A stretch of DNA of 64,000 nucleotides from Hydnum rufescens UP504 (Eukaryota > Basidiomycota > Agaricomycetes > Cantharellales > Hydnaceae): positions 248,001 through 312,000 of the forward strand of contig MU128930.1 in assembly GCA_014904985.1 (NCBI GenBank). The letters are read 5' to 3'. This document shows positions 24,490 to 36,165 of the stretch, in pieces. Numbering within the stretch: position 1 is the stretch's first letter; each line of letters opens with the position of its first letter. A model generated the notes under the pieces. The model worked only from the letters and a program-made list of their open reading frames with translations. It had not been told where the DNA came from and did no database searches. The position numbers were made by a program, and so were the translations under genes.

Positions 24490-24894
24490 CTATGCCCAAC
24501 TTCCATATGTATCCCCCTTAGCGTATGTACTTCCAAGGCAGTGTACGCCTGGGTACTCCAAAGGTGTCCAAAGTGTCAAATGACCGTAATGACGTGGATG
24601 GAGTACGGATTGGGACAGGTGATGTGGATGCAGGACTGGGGGTAGAGGAGGAGGAGGGGGAGTCTGGATTGGCAACTCCATGGACTCACGTGGGGAGCGA
24701 GGGAACGACAGGTGCTGACAAGGGCGCCAATGCTGCCACTGGTTGGCTACCCAGCCCATAGCCCGCTGGCCGAGGCCTGATAGAACAAGGGCAATAATAA
24801 TAAGAGAAATGCCAATAATGGCAAGGATGACAATAACCCCCGTAGTGAATGGAGGGATAGAGGAGACAAGAGCATTTGAGGAAGTAGGCGCCAT
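24490..24894 (-). CDS. small single-pass membrane protein ORF antisense to the copia leader
   Basis: A 134-codon frame opening MAPTSSNALVSSIPPFTTG, then a strong hydrophobic segment VIVILAIIGISLIIIALVLS (residues 20-40), then a Pro/His-rich tail. It is not a retrotransposon protein I know. Its first 24 codons recur in the second copia block (32,668-32,735), where the rest is lost at a junction, so it belongs to the element rather than to its flank. It may be a captured host exon or chance. No evidence of expression. Confidence 0.35.
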   Translation of the reverse strand: MAPTSSNALVSSIPPFTTGVIVILAIIGISLIIIALVLSGLGQRAMGWVANQWQHWRPCQHLSFPRSPRESMELPIQTPPPPPLPPVLHPHHLSQSVLHPRHYGHLTLWTPLEYPGVHCLGSTYAKGDTYGSWA

Positions 24895-26623
24895 ATGATA
24901 GAGTCGATGAAGAATAATACTCTGACGGGTAAGTCCTTAGGCGGAAGCAAATGTCAATTTGATCCTGACAGTCTCCCATCTACACACTGGCTGAACCAAA
25001 GTTTGATTTGACAGTCATCGGAGCTCCCAATCCTTCTTCTATACCGCTCCTATAATAAAAAACATTTACCCCTATATCTTTGACACTACCCGTAACACCT
25101 TATAGCTATGAGCAACGAATTCAAGATCAGGATAACGAAATTAGCAGCAGACAGGGCCAATTGGGTCACATACCGAGACCAAATTATGTGGGCCTGGACA
25201 CCAAGGGGCTACTCGAGCACCTTTCGAATGACACAATTACATCAGATTATTCCGGGCCAGTATGGTTGACGGGCTTATGCTGGAAGCAAGATGGAGAAGG
25301 GGACGAGGCCATGGTGAAGCAACTAGTGGCAGGCTCAGTCCCAGATACAGTGTTCGGCCAGATTAAGGCCGGATTGAAGGCAAAGGAGGTGTGGAACAGC
25401 TCTGGGCCTTGTATGAAGGGCGATCTAAATTAATTTTGGTCAACTTATGTAAACGATTACAAAATACATGCTGTGGCACAGACAATGATGTCTGGGTGCA
25501 TTTCGATAAACTTGCGGATCTAAAAGAACAATTGGCGGCCATGGGGGCCACAATTACAGATGAAGAATATGGAAATACACTGTTGGGATCACTCCCGGAT
25601 TCATACGATAATATGATAAATTCAATTATGGCCGCAGCGGATCTTAGTGGCAAGTCCATTACCCCCACCCTAGTAATTTGACTCGTGACAGACGAGTATG
25701 ACTGACAATCCCTAAAGAAAGGAAAAGGGAAATCTAATAATAGTGAAGAGGCCTTTTACTCTAATGGCCAGAGAAGGAAGGCCGGGAAGAATGTGGAGTA
25801 CTTTAATTGCCACAGGAAAGGGCATTATAAAGTGGACTGTTGGCGAAAGGGGGAGGAAAGGAGGGACAGGGGCCACAGTGTCCACAAATCCCAGGGCGGG
25901 TGCAAAGGAAAGCACAGCCACGGCCACAGAGCATGCCGACGTTGAGGCATGGGCTGTAATTGAGGCCATGAGGCCAGAGACGAATACCGTGGCCATGACG
26001 AATACACAAATAAATTCCCCTATTTACACTGAATTATACGACTCAGGGGCAACAAGGCATATGTCGCCATACAAAGAGCAATTCATTAATTATCGCTCTA
26101 TTGACCTCGCCCAATTACCGTGGCTGACAAACAAATATTTTATGCTATTGGCACTGGTGATTTAAAAATACAAGTGCAAATGGCAGGAAATTCACCCCAG
26201 TTATATTACGTGACGCCCTACATGCTCCAGAAATGGACTCACCATTGTCTCAATTAATCGGATTACGAAAGCAGTCACAGGGTCTTATTCGACGGAACCT
26301 CGTGCAAAATAAAAAATCCCAAGGGCATGATTATTGGGGAAATTCCAGTAGGCAATAATGGCCTATATAAAGTTGAGCATGTCAATGTGGCTGCTAGTGC
26401 CGGGGACGAAACAATTAAGCTCTTGGAGCTTCATCGGAGGTTGGGCCACATCTCAATCAACTCAATTTGTTCCTTGTCAAAATAATGTTATCCAGGGTAT
26501 TAAACTCATGGATGACATTACAGATTTTTCCTGTGACTCATGCGAGTATGGAAAGGCCACAAGGAAAATAATAAAAAAGGAAAGAACAGCACCCTTGCAT
26601 CTTCCTTTGGGGAAGAAATACAT
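24827..26623 (+). mobile_element. copia block A1: leader, gag, protease, GAG-pre-integrase (degenerate)
   Basis: gag starts at 25108 (MSNEFKIRITKLAADRANWV) and contains WALYEGRSKLILVNLCKRLQ and LGSLPDSYDNMINSIMAAAD, typical of the copia UBN2/gag family. A zinc knuckle follows at about 25798 with its first Cys replaced by Tyr (YFNCHRKGHYKVDC), then the protease active site DSGAT (about 26039) and the pre-integrase zinc motif (LHRRLGHISIN; CDSCEYGKAT). TGA stops at 25679 and 25703 and several indels break the frame. Coding homology stops at EEIH (26623), where tandem repeats begin. Confidence 0.85.
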
Positions 26624-27130
26624 ATGGTGTGGAAGATAAAAACATCCAGTATCAGAAAATGCGAAATCACACCACTCCAGCCTTTGAACGATCACATGAC
26701 CAATTACGAAATTAATTATGGCTACGCGCAGAAATCGAATTCGTTCTATAACTCCGTCAGTTTTGATCGGAGAGGTATGCCATATAACACTTAGAAAGCT
26801 ACGATTCACACCTTTCGAACGGTACCAAACACAAGTCGAATGGACCAGAAATGCACTCTCCAGACCAATATTACTGTCAAAATCCGGGATTTTCAGTAAA
26901 AAACGAATTTCTCCGTCAGTTCGCATCCAATCCTCTCGAAACAACCACGCCTGGAAAGATATAAAAAATCCGCATCCAACGGTACTGAGCACGCAAAGAA
27001 CAGATCAAAACTGAACTCTACAGAACAATATTACTGTCAGAATCAACACCCATCAGTAAAAAACGAATTTCTCTGTCAGTTTACACCGGATCTGCTCGGA
27101 ACCACCGCGCCCAGAAAGCTGTTAAAAATC
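26624..27130 (+). repeat. degenerate tandem repeat, ~160-168 bp period, about 3-4 units
   Basis: The anchor CGAATTYSTYCT...CGTCAG recurs at 26736, 26904 and 27064, followed each time by an AAATCCGCAT/TATGCCATATAA-type stretch. A weaker earlier unit spans 26640-26700 (CCTTTGAACGATCA against CCTTTCGAACGGTA). Repeated in the other two composite copies (30,538 and 34,480 onward). Confidence 0.6.
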
Positions 27131-27170
27131 CGCATTGAATGATACAAGAACGTCTATTATGGATGTAAAC

Positions 27171-27970
27171 TGTTGTTTCTGCATCAAATCCCATCCCATG
27201 CACTTGTCCCCATTATCAACCAGCAACAAAAACATCTTAACCACTGGACTACAAACAAATTAATCTCCAAGAACTTGGAAATATCCTTTGATTTCATCTC
27301 CCATTGCCACAAATAACTTCTAGAACCTCACAGATAAGAAAGATAACACTCCCTTGACTACCCTTTTGTTCTGTTTATGAATGACTCACCCTCCTTGCAA
27401 CCACTTTATGAAAGATAACACTTTCTTAGCAACCCTTTTGTTCTGTTTATGAATGACTCACCTATCTTGCAACCACTTTATGAATGACTCACCTATCATG
27501 CAACCACTTTATGAATGACTCACCCTCCTTGACAACCCTATTGTTCTCACATATGACTCACCTAGGAGTGAGTCATATTCTTTAAACACAGCCACCTTCA
27601 GAAAGGTATAAAAGCTGGTAGATTTTCCTGTATCCCCCATCATCTTCTCACTACTGGAATATACTACTGTCTACAAATCTGCTTGCATCTTAAGAGAGTA
27701 CTAATCTAAAGCCATCTGGAGCTAAGTCATATACAAGGTTGTTAAGACTAAGTCACTGGAAGCCCTCTACGCAAAATACTGAGCCAAGGATAGTTGCAGG
27801 ACCTAAGGTTAGAGTTGCTGGACATCCAAGGAAAGGTGAGTAAAAACAAAGTTAAGTCAGAAGAAGAAAGAAACACATTGACATACTAAATCAAGCTTAA
27901 ACTAGTCTAGAGTCCTCTTTAGAATCCGCATTTTGACCAGGAGGACACAAATAGGTACCTACAAATAGCA
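27171..27970 (+). mobile_element. solo LTR (800 bp), copy 1, target duplication GTAAAC
   Basis: Starts TGTTGTTTCTGC and ends ACAAATAGCA. The 6 bp GTAAAC occurs directly before and directly after, as expected for an LTR insertion. Inside: six TGACTCA-type sites (27382-27575), a TATAAAA box at 27607 and GT-rich downstream sequence. No internal retroelement coding lies next to it, so it is solo. It differs completely from the copia 3' LTR at 39,007. Confidence 0.75.
27382..27613 (+). promoter_or_regulatory. six TGACTCA (Gcn4/AP-1-type bZIP) sites upstream of a TATA box
   Basis: TGACTCA at 27382, 27454, 27485, 27516 and 27554, plus TGAGTCA at 27569; the last two form an 8 bp inverted repeat around CTAGGA. 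Central sites are 31 bp apart because a ~31 bp unit (TTTATGAATGACTCACC...GCAACCAC) is repeated. TATAAAA follows at 27607-27613. TGACTCA is the known consensus of Gcn4-class bZIP factors; that this LTR responds to them is inference. Confidence 0.65.
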
Positions 27971-28139
27971 GTAAACAGTTCAATACAACACGTATAAGCC
28001 TTTCACAAGCATCCCACGATATATCATTGACTATAGCTAGTCCATACCACAATCTTATCCTCCACTGAATACCATACCTAACTTGTTAGAGAGTGATCAA
28101 CCATCAGAGCGAACCAGCCCATTGAATAAAAACAGAAAT

Positions 28140-30541
28140 ACAGTCTCCCATCTATACACTGGCTGAACCAGAGTTTGATTTGACAGTCATTGGAGCTCCC
28201 AATCCTTCTTCTATAACAGACGTCTGGGGGCCATCCCCATTAATTCGCTAGGCGGGCGACCATATTACATAACATTTACGGATGATGCAACACGATATAC
28301 AAAAATTCAGGTCATACGGACAAAAGACGAGGCCTTTAATGCATACAAAGACTTTGTAGCATGGGCAAAAACCCAACATGGAGTTCAAATTAAAAGACTT
28401 CAGTCTGACCGTGGGGGCGAATACACAAGTACCATGTTCGGTACATTCTTACGTAATCAGGGGACAGAACGATGATTAACTACACACGATACTCCACAAC
28501 ATAATGGAGTTGCTGAGTCCCTAAATAGAAGAATCCTTGAATGAACCCACGCTATGCTACATCAATCCGGATTACCCAAAAATCTGTGGGGGGAGGCAGT
28601 GAATTGGGCCGTATGGCTCAAGAACCGTACTTCCACACGGGTTTTAGGGAACATGACCCCACTTGAATGACTCACAAAAGAAAAACTGAATTTAGGAAAT
28701 GTTCCTGAATGGGGCCAACAAGTCTGGGTCCATAATGACTCAGGATCCAAATTGGATGAATGAGCAAATGAGGCATTTTGGGTGGGCTATGATAATGACA
28801 GCCCCCATGCCCATAGAATTTATTGGAAGGGACAGAATAAGATTTCTGTCAAATGAAACATCAAGTTTGTGACGCCAACAATCGAAATTCCATTTGATAT
28901 GCCCGGTTCAAGCTCAAGAAATGCTAGATCCCCCCACCCCCTATATGAATCCAGATCAGGAAACTGCCCATACTGATCCTAATGGCTCAGATGACGACAA
29001 AAGCATTAAATCTGGACCATCTACCCCTATTCGCCCTATATTCCATTAGAAACCCCTCCTGCGCCAAAAAAGACCCAGCCCACTGAACCCGAATGACATT
29101 CAGAACGTGTCCCAAAACCCTCGCAGTATGTACAACGCCTCGAACAGGGCGAAGGTACTGTACATGGGTATATGAATTCCAAGCCAGACAATAAAATACC
29201 CGGCATCAGGGGGAGCACTGCCACCCCTGAAGTCAATCTTGCAAATGACGCCATGTATCACATGGAATTCGATGACGCTGTCTATGGGGCAATACAAGAC
29301 ATTGATGGTGATCCCAAGTCCTTGGAGGAGGCGAAATTAAGAACAGATTGGCCAAAATGGAAAGAAGCCATTGACATAGAACTCAAACCGTTAAAGACAC
29401 CGGAACTTGGGAGGAAGTGCCGCGGCCACAGGGCAAAAATATTGTTGACTGCAAGCTTGTATTCAAAATAAAACGAAAAGCCGACGGTACTATCCAAAAA
29501 TACAAGGCATGGCTCGTAGCCCGTGGATTTACTCAAATATACGGTGTTGATTACTACGAAACCTATTCCCCAGTGGCATGACTTGCCAGTTTCTGCACAA
29601 TTATTGCAATGGCCACAGAGAAAGACTGGGAAATCGATTCATTCGACTTTAATGGTGCTTACCTAAATGGTGAATTAGATGCAGACGAAGAGATATACAT
29701 GCAATTTCCCCCTGAATATAAACCTCAGGGGAAGAACACTATTCTGTGACTACGAAAGACACTCTATGGTCTTAAACAAGCCGGAAGACGATGGTATGAC
29801 TCGCTTTCATGGGCGCTTAATGATCTCGGATTTAGTGTGAGCCATGCCGACCCTGGTGTTTTCCATATACAAACAAATGGAGAAAAATTAATATTGGCGA
29901 TTCACGTCAATGATTGTACATTCACCGGTGCATCAAGAAAATTACTTGATGAATACAAAAGAAAAATCAATGAAAAATACGCCATTACAGACCTAGGGCC
30001 ACTACATTGGCTATTAGGAAATTAAAGTCGAACGAGACTGCAATTTACGGATGATCCAATTATCCCAAACGTCATATATTAACTCAATAGTCACCCGATT
30101 CTCCCTCGGCGATGCAAAATCTGTTAACACTCCAATGGAACCAGGGGCTACATATGCCCAAATTGATAATGAAAATAATCCCGCGGATATTGAACGGATG
30201 AGGCGTACTCCTTATTGCGAGGCTATAGGAAGCCTTATGTATGCATCTGTGGCCACAAGGCCGGACATTTCTTTCGCCATATCCATGTTATCCCAATTCC
30301 TTGATAATCTGGGACCGATACATTGGGAAGCAGTTAAACAGGTTATACGATACTTAGCCGGAATGAAACAATATAATCTCATATATGGCACTGAGCCACA
30401 CGATCTACTTGGTTTTACAGATGCCGATGGGGCCACACAAGACCATAGACGTGCGATCTCCGGATATGCGTATCTAATTAATGGTGGAACTGTCTCATGG
30501 AGTTCACGAAAACAAGAACTCATTACCCTATCAACTGCAGA
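28140..30541 (+). mobile_element. copia block I1: gag-leader fragment fused to integrase, reverse transcriptase, partial RNase H
   Basis: It starts with the same ~75 bp leader seen before gag (from ACAGTCTCCCATCTAT), which reads in frame (FDLTVIGAPNPSSIT) straight into integrase DVWGPSPL at 28219. Then GGRPYYITFTDDATRYTK, SDRGGEYTS, DTPQHNGVAES (integrase core), [38 protein letters not shown] and the RT active-site region as HVNDC (Asn at 29909-29911 where Asp is needed), ending in RNase H at SWSSRKQELITLSTAE. Stops at 28473, 28542, 28678, 28761, 28854, 29094, 29579 and 29747 are all TGA. The element is inactive. Confidence 0.85.
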
Positions 30542-31952
30542 AATCGATTTCGTTCCTATAACTCGTCAGTTTTGTGATCGGAGAGGTATGCCATATAACA
30601 CTTAGAAAGCTACGATTCACACCTTTCGAACGGTACCAAACACAAGTCGAATGGACCAGAAATGCCTCTCCAGACCAATATTACTGTCAAAATCCGGACT
30701 TTTCAGTAAAAAACGAATTTCTCCGTCAGTTCGCATCCAATCCTCTCGAAACAACACGTCCTGGAAAGATATAAAAAATCCGCATCCAACGGTACTGAGC
30801 ATGCCAAAGAACAGAATCAAAACTGAACTCTATCAGAACAATATTACTGTCAGAATCAACACCCATCAGTAAAAACGAATTTCTCTGTCAGTTTACACCG
30901 GATCTTGCTCGGAACCACCGCCGCCAGAAAGCTTGTAAAAATCCGCATGAATGATACAAGAACGTTCTATTATGATTAAACTGTTGTTTCTGCATCAAAT
31001 CCCATCCATGCACTTGCTCCCCATTATCAACCAGCAACAAAAACATCTTAACCACTGGACTACAAACAAATTAATCTCCAAGAACTTGGAAATATCCTTT
31101 GATTTCATCTCCCATTGCCACAAATAACTTCTAGAACCTCACAGATAAGAAAGATAACACTCCCTTACTACCCTTTGTTTCTGTTATGAATGACTCACCC
31201 TCCTTGCAACCACTTTATGAAAGATAACACTTTCTTAGGCAACCCTTTGTTCTGTTTATGAATGACTCACCTATCTTGCAACCACTTTATGAATGACTCA
31301 CCTATCATGGCAACCACTTTATGAATGACTCACCCTCCCTTGACAACCCTATTGTCTCACATATGACTCCCTAGGAGTGAGTCATATCTTTAAACACAGC
31401 CACCTTCAGAAAAGGTATAAAAGCTGGTAGATTTCCTGTATCCCCCATCATCTCTCACTACTGGAATATACTACGTCTACAAAATCTGCTTGCATCTTAA
31501 AGAAGTACTAATCTAAAGCCATCTGGAGCTAAGTCATATACAAGGTTGTTAAGACTAACTCACTGGAAGCCCTCTACGCAAATACTGAGCCAAGCGATAG
31601 TTGCAGGACCTAAGGTTAGAGTTGCTGGACATCCAAGGAAAGGTGAGTAAAAACAAAGTTAAGTCAGAAGAAGAAAGAAAACACATTGACATACTAAATC
31701 AAGCTTAAACTTAGTCTGAGTCCTCTTTAGAATCCGCATTTTGACCAGGAGGACAACAAATAGGTACCTACAAATAGCAGTAAACGTTCAATACAACACG
31801 TATAAGACCTTTCCACAAGCATCCCACGATATATCAATTGACTATAGCTTAGTCCATACCACAATCTTATCCTCCCACTAATACCATTACCTAACTTGTT
31901 AGAGAGTGATCAACCATCAGAGCGAACCAGCCCATTGAATAAAAACAGAAAT
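30538..31952 (+). mobile_element. second copy of tandem repeats plus solo LTR (LTR at 30,982-31,779)
   Basis: Near-identical to 26,730-28,139. It joins the broken RNase H of block I1 at the shared 6 bp GCAGAA. LTR boundaries TGTTGTTT...AATAGCA and the downstream GTAAAC are kept. Small indels relative to copy 1 affect homopolymers. Confidence 0.7.
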
Positions 31953-32663
31953 ACAGTCTCCCATCTATACACTGGCTGAACCAGAGTTTGATTTGACAGT
32001 CATTGGAGCTCCCAATCCTTCTTCTATAACAGACGTCTGGGCCATCCCCATTAATTCGCTAGGCGGGCGACCATATTACATAACATTTACGGATGATGCA
32101 ACACGATATACAAAATTCAGGTCATACGGACAAAAGACGAGGGCCTTTAATGCATACAAAGACTTTGTAGCATGGGCAAAACCCAACATGGAGTTCAAAT
32201 TAAAGACTTCAGTCTGACCGTGGGGGGCGAATACACAAGTACCATGTCGGATACATTCTTACGTAATCAGGGGACAGAACGATGATAAACTACACACGAT
32301 ACTCCACAACATAAATGGAGTTGCTGAGTCCCTAAATAGAAGAATCCTGAATGACCCACGCTATGCTACATCAATCCGGATTTACCCAAAAATCTGTGGG
32401 GGGGAGGCAGTGAATTGGGCCGCTATGGCTCAAGAACCGTACTTCACCACGGGTTTTAGGGAACATGACCCCACTGGAATGACTCACAAAGGAAAACTGA
32501 ATTTAGGAAATGTTCCTGAATGGGGGGCCAACAAGTCTGGGTCCATAATGACTCAGGATCAAATTGGATGAATGAGCAAATGAGGCATTTTGGGTGGGCT
32601 AATGATAATGACAGGGGCCCATGCCATAGGATTTATGGAAGGACAGAATAAGGATTTCTGTCA
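31953..32663 (+). mobile_element. copia block I2: leader plus truncated integrase
   Basis: Repeats the leader-integrase fusion (DVWAIPINSLGGRPYYITF) but stops within the integrase C-terminal region (ATTTCTGTCAAAATGA), where it is fused to the leader of block A2 at the shared ATGA. Confidence 0.75.
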
Positions 32664-32667
32664 AAAT

Positions 32668-34470
32668 GACAATAACCCCCGTAGTGAATGGAGGGATAGA
32701 GGAGACAAGAGCATTTGAGGAAGTAGGCGCCATATGATAGAGTCGATGAAGAATAATACTCTGACGGGTAAGTCCTTAGGCGGAAGCAAATGTCAATTTG
32801 ATCCTGACAGTCTCCCATCTACACACTGGCTGAACCAAAGTTTGATTTGACAGTCATCGGAGCTCCCAATCCTTCTTCTATACCGCTCCTATAATAAAAA
32901 CATTTACCCCTATATCTTTGACACTACCCGTAACACCTTATAGCTATGAGCAACGAATTCAAGATCAGGATAACGAAATTAGCAGCAGACAGGGCCAATT
33001 GGGTCACATACCGAGACCAATTATGTGGGCCCTGGACACCAAGGGGCTACTCGAGCACCTTTCGAATGACACAATTACATCAGATTATTCCGGGGCCAGT
33101 ATGGTTGACGGGCTTATGCTGGAAGCAAGATGGAGAAGGGACGAGGCCATGGTGAAGCAACTAGTGGCAGGCTCAGTCCCAGATACAGTGTTCGGCCAGA
33201 TTAAGGCCGGATTGAAGGCAAAGGAGGTGTGGGAACAGCTCTGGGCCTTGTATGAAGGGCGATCTAAATTAATTTTGGTCAACTTATGTAAACGATTACA
33301 AAATACATGCTGTGGCACAGACAATGATGTCTGGGTGCATTTCGATAAACTTGCGGATCTAAAAGAACAATTGGCGGCCATGGGGGCCACAATTACAGAT
33401 GAAGAATATGGAAATACACTGTTGGGATCACTCCCGGATTCATACGATAATATGATAAATTCAATTATGGCCGCAGCGGATCTTAGTGCAAGTCCATTAC
33501 CCCCACCCTAGTAATTTGACTCGTGACAGACGAGTATGACTGACAATCCCTAAAGAAAGGAAAAGGGAAATCTAATAATAGTGAAGAGGCCTTTTACTCT
33601 AATGGCCAGAGAAGGAAGGCCGGGAAGAATGTGGAGTACTTTAATTGCCACAGGAAAGGGCATTATAAAGTGGACTGTTGGGCGAAAGGGGGAGGAAAGG
33701 AGGGACAGGGGCCACAGTGGTCCACAAATCCCAGGGCGGGTGCAAAGGAAAGCACAGCCACGGCCACAGAGCATGCCGACGTTGAGGCATGGGCTGTAAT
33801 TGAGGCCATGAGGCCAGAGACGAATACCGTGGCCATGACGAATACACAAATAAATTCCCCTATTTACACTGAATTATACGACTCAGGGGCAACAAGGCAT
33901 ATGTCGCCATACAAAGAGCAATTCATTAATTATCGCTCTATTGACCCTCGCCCAATTACCGTGGCTGACAAACAAATATTTTATGCTATTGGCACTGGTG
34001 ATTTAAAAATACAAGTGCCAAATGGCAGGAAATTCACCCCAGTTATATTACGTGACGCCCTACATGCTCCAGAAATGGGACTCACCATTGTCTCAATTAA
34101 TCGGATTACGAAAGCAGGTCACAGGGTCTTATTCGACGGAACCTCGTGCAAAATAAAAAATCCCAAGGGCATGATTATTGGGGAAATTCCAGTAGGCAAT
34201 AATGGCCTATATAAAGTTGAGCATGTCAATGTGGCTGCTAGTGCCGGGGACGAAACAATTAAGCTCTTGGAGCTTCATCGGAGGTTGGGCCACATCTCAA
34301 TCAACTCAATTTGTTCCCTTGTCAAAAATAATGTTATCCAGGGTATTAAACTCATGGATGACATTACAGATTTTTCCTGTGACTCATGCGAGTATGGAAA
34401 GGCCACAAGGAAAATAATAAAAAAGGAAAGAACAGCACCCCTTGCATCTTCCTTTGGGGAAGAAATACAT
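32668..34470 (+). mobile_element. copia block A2: leader, gag, protease, pre-integrase (best preserved copy)
   Basis: Near-identical to block A1. gag begins at 32946. The 305-codon frame 33631-34548 carries FNCHRKGHYKVDCW (first knuckle Cys again Tyr), DSGATRHMSPY, LHRRLGHISINSICSLV and CDSCEYGKATRKI. The TGA codons of A1 are present at the same sites (about 33519 and 33543), so they predate the duplication. Coding homology ends again at EEIH. Confidence 0.85.
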
Positions 34471-36165
34471 ATGGTGTGGAAGATAAAAACATCCAGTATC
34501 AGAAAATGCGAAATCACACCACTCCCAGCCTTTGAACGATCACCATGACCAATTACGAAATTAATTATGGCTACGCGCACGCGCAGAAATCGAATTCGTT
34601 CTATAACTCCGTCAGTTTTGATCGGAGAGGTATGCCCATATAACACTTAGAAAGCTACGATTCACACCTTTCGAACGGTACCAAACACAAGTCGAATGGA
34701 CCAGAAATGCACTCTCCAGACCAATATTACTGTCAAAATCCGGGATTTTCAGTAAAAAACGAATTTCTCCGTCAGTTCGCATCCAATCCTCTCGAAACAA
34801 CCACGCCTGGAAAGATATAAAAAATCCGCATCCAACGGTACTGAGCACGCAAAGAACAGATCAAAACTGAACTCTACAGAACAATATTACTGTCAGAATC
34901 AACACCCATCAGTAAAAAACGAATTTCTCTGTCAGTTTACACCGGATCTGCTCGGAACCACCGCGCCCAGAAAGCTGTTAAAAATCCGCATTGAATGATA
35001 CCAAGAACGTCTATTATGGATGTAAACTGTTGTTTCTGCATCAAATCCCATCCCATGCACTTGTCCCCATTATCAACCAGCAACAAAAACATCTTAACCA
35101 CTGGACTACAAACAAATTAATCTCCAAGAACTTGGAAATATTCCTTTGATTTCATCTCCCATTGCCACAAATAACTTCTAGAACCTTCACAGATAAGAAT
35201 AACACTCCTTTGACTACCTTTTCTTCCCGGTTTTATGAAAAGAACTCACCCTTCCTTCACCAACTTTATGAAAAATAACCCACTTTTTTAGCACCGTTCG
35301 TTTATGGAGATCATATCTTGCAAAAAAACCACGTGTGATGAATTGAACTCAACTTATTTTTCATAAAACCAACTTTTAGAATACTCACCCTCCTTGACAC
35401 TATTCTCAACATTATTGGACTCACCTAGAGTGAGTTCATCTTTAAAAACACAGCACCTTCAAAGTATAAAATGTGATTTTTCCTGTATTCCCTCCCCATC
35501 ACTTCTCAATTACTGGAAAATATTTTTTTACTTACTGTTTAAATTTTCTCTGCATCTTTAAAGAGGAAGTTACTTTAAATTTTCTAAAAGCCAAATCGGA
35601 AAGCTAAGTTTCTATACAATTGTTAAGGACTAGTTCACGGAAGCCTCTTTACGCAAAAATACTGGAAGCCAAGGGATGTTGGCAGGACTAAGTTAGAGTG
35701 GCTGGGACATTCCAAGAAGGTGAGTAAAAACAAAAAAATAATCAGAAGAGAAGAAAACACATGACAACTTAAATCAAAGGGCTTAAAACTAGTTCTTGAT
35801 CTTCTAGGAATCCGGGAATTGAACCATGGAGGGGACACAAAATAGGTACTAACAAATAAAGCCAGTAAAAAGTTTTTCAATAAAACAAAACACTAAAGCC
35901 TTTCCACAAGCATCCCCACGATATTTATTCAATGGGACTATAGTAGTCATTTAACCACATTTCTTACCTCCAAACTGAATTTAACCATACCTTAAACTTG
36001 TTAAGAGATTGATTTCAAACCCATTTTCAGAAGGAAAACCAGGCCATGAAATAAAAAAAACAGAAATACCAAGTCTTCCATTCTATTAACCCCCAACGGC
36101 TAAACCAGAAAGTTTTGGAATTTTTTTGAACAAAGTCAATTGAGCTCCCAAATTCTTCTTATAAC
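34471..36165 (+). mobile_element. third copy of tandem repeats plus solo LTR (LTR from 35,028)
   Basis: Same order as copies 1 and 2. Clean until about 35,140; beyond that it is full of single-base insertions, so the LTR end can only be placed near 35,863. Confidence 0.65.

Noticed and set aside
27171..27990. Alternative LTR end at ACAACA (27,990), which mirrors TGTTGT
   Set aside because: It gives no target-site duplication, whereas ending at 27,970 leaves GTAAAC on both sides.
28101..28110. CCATCAGAGC as a copia primer-binding site
   Set aside because: Only the ATCAGAGC core fits the usual TGGTATCAGAGC and no LTR end directly precedes it.
26730..28139. Block X as one complete insertion element with its own ends
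   Set aside because: Its left edge is continuous with tandem repeats in block A, and the I1/X2 joint is a microhomology joint; only the 800 bp LTR inside has proper ends.
28140..30541. TGA might be read as Arg (stop-codon reassignment or recoding) in the copia pol
   Set aside because: Host genes in the window end at TGA normally, intact CGA codons remain in the same pol, and the RT active site is also lost; CpG decay explains all of it.
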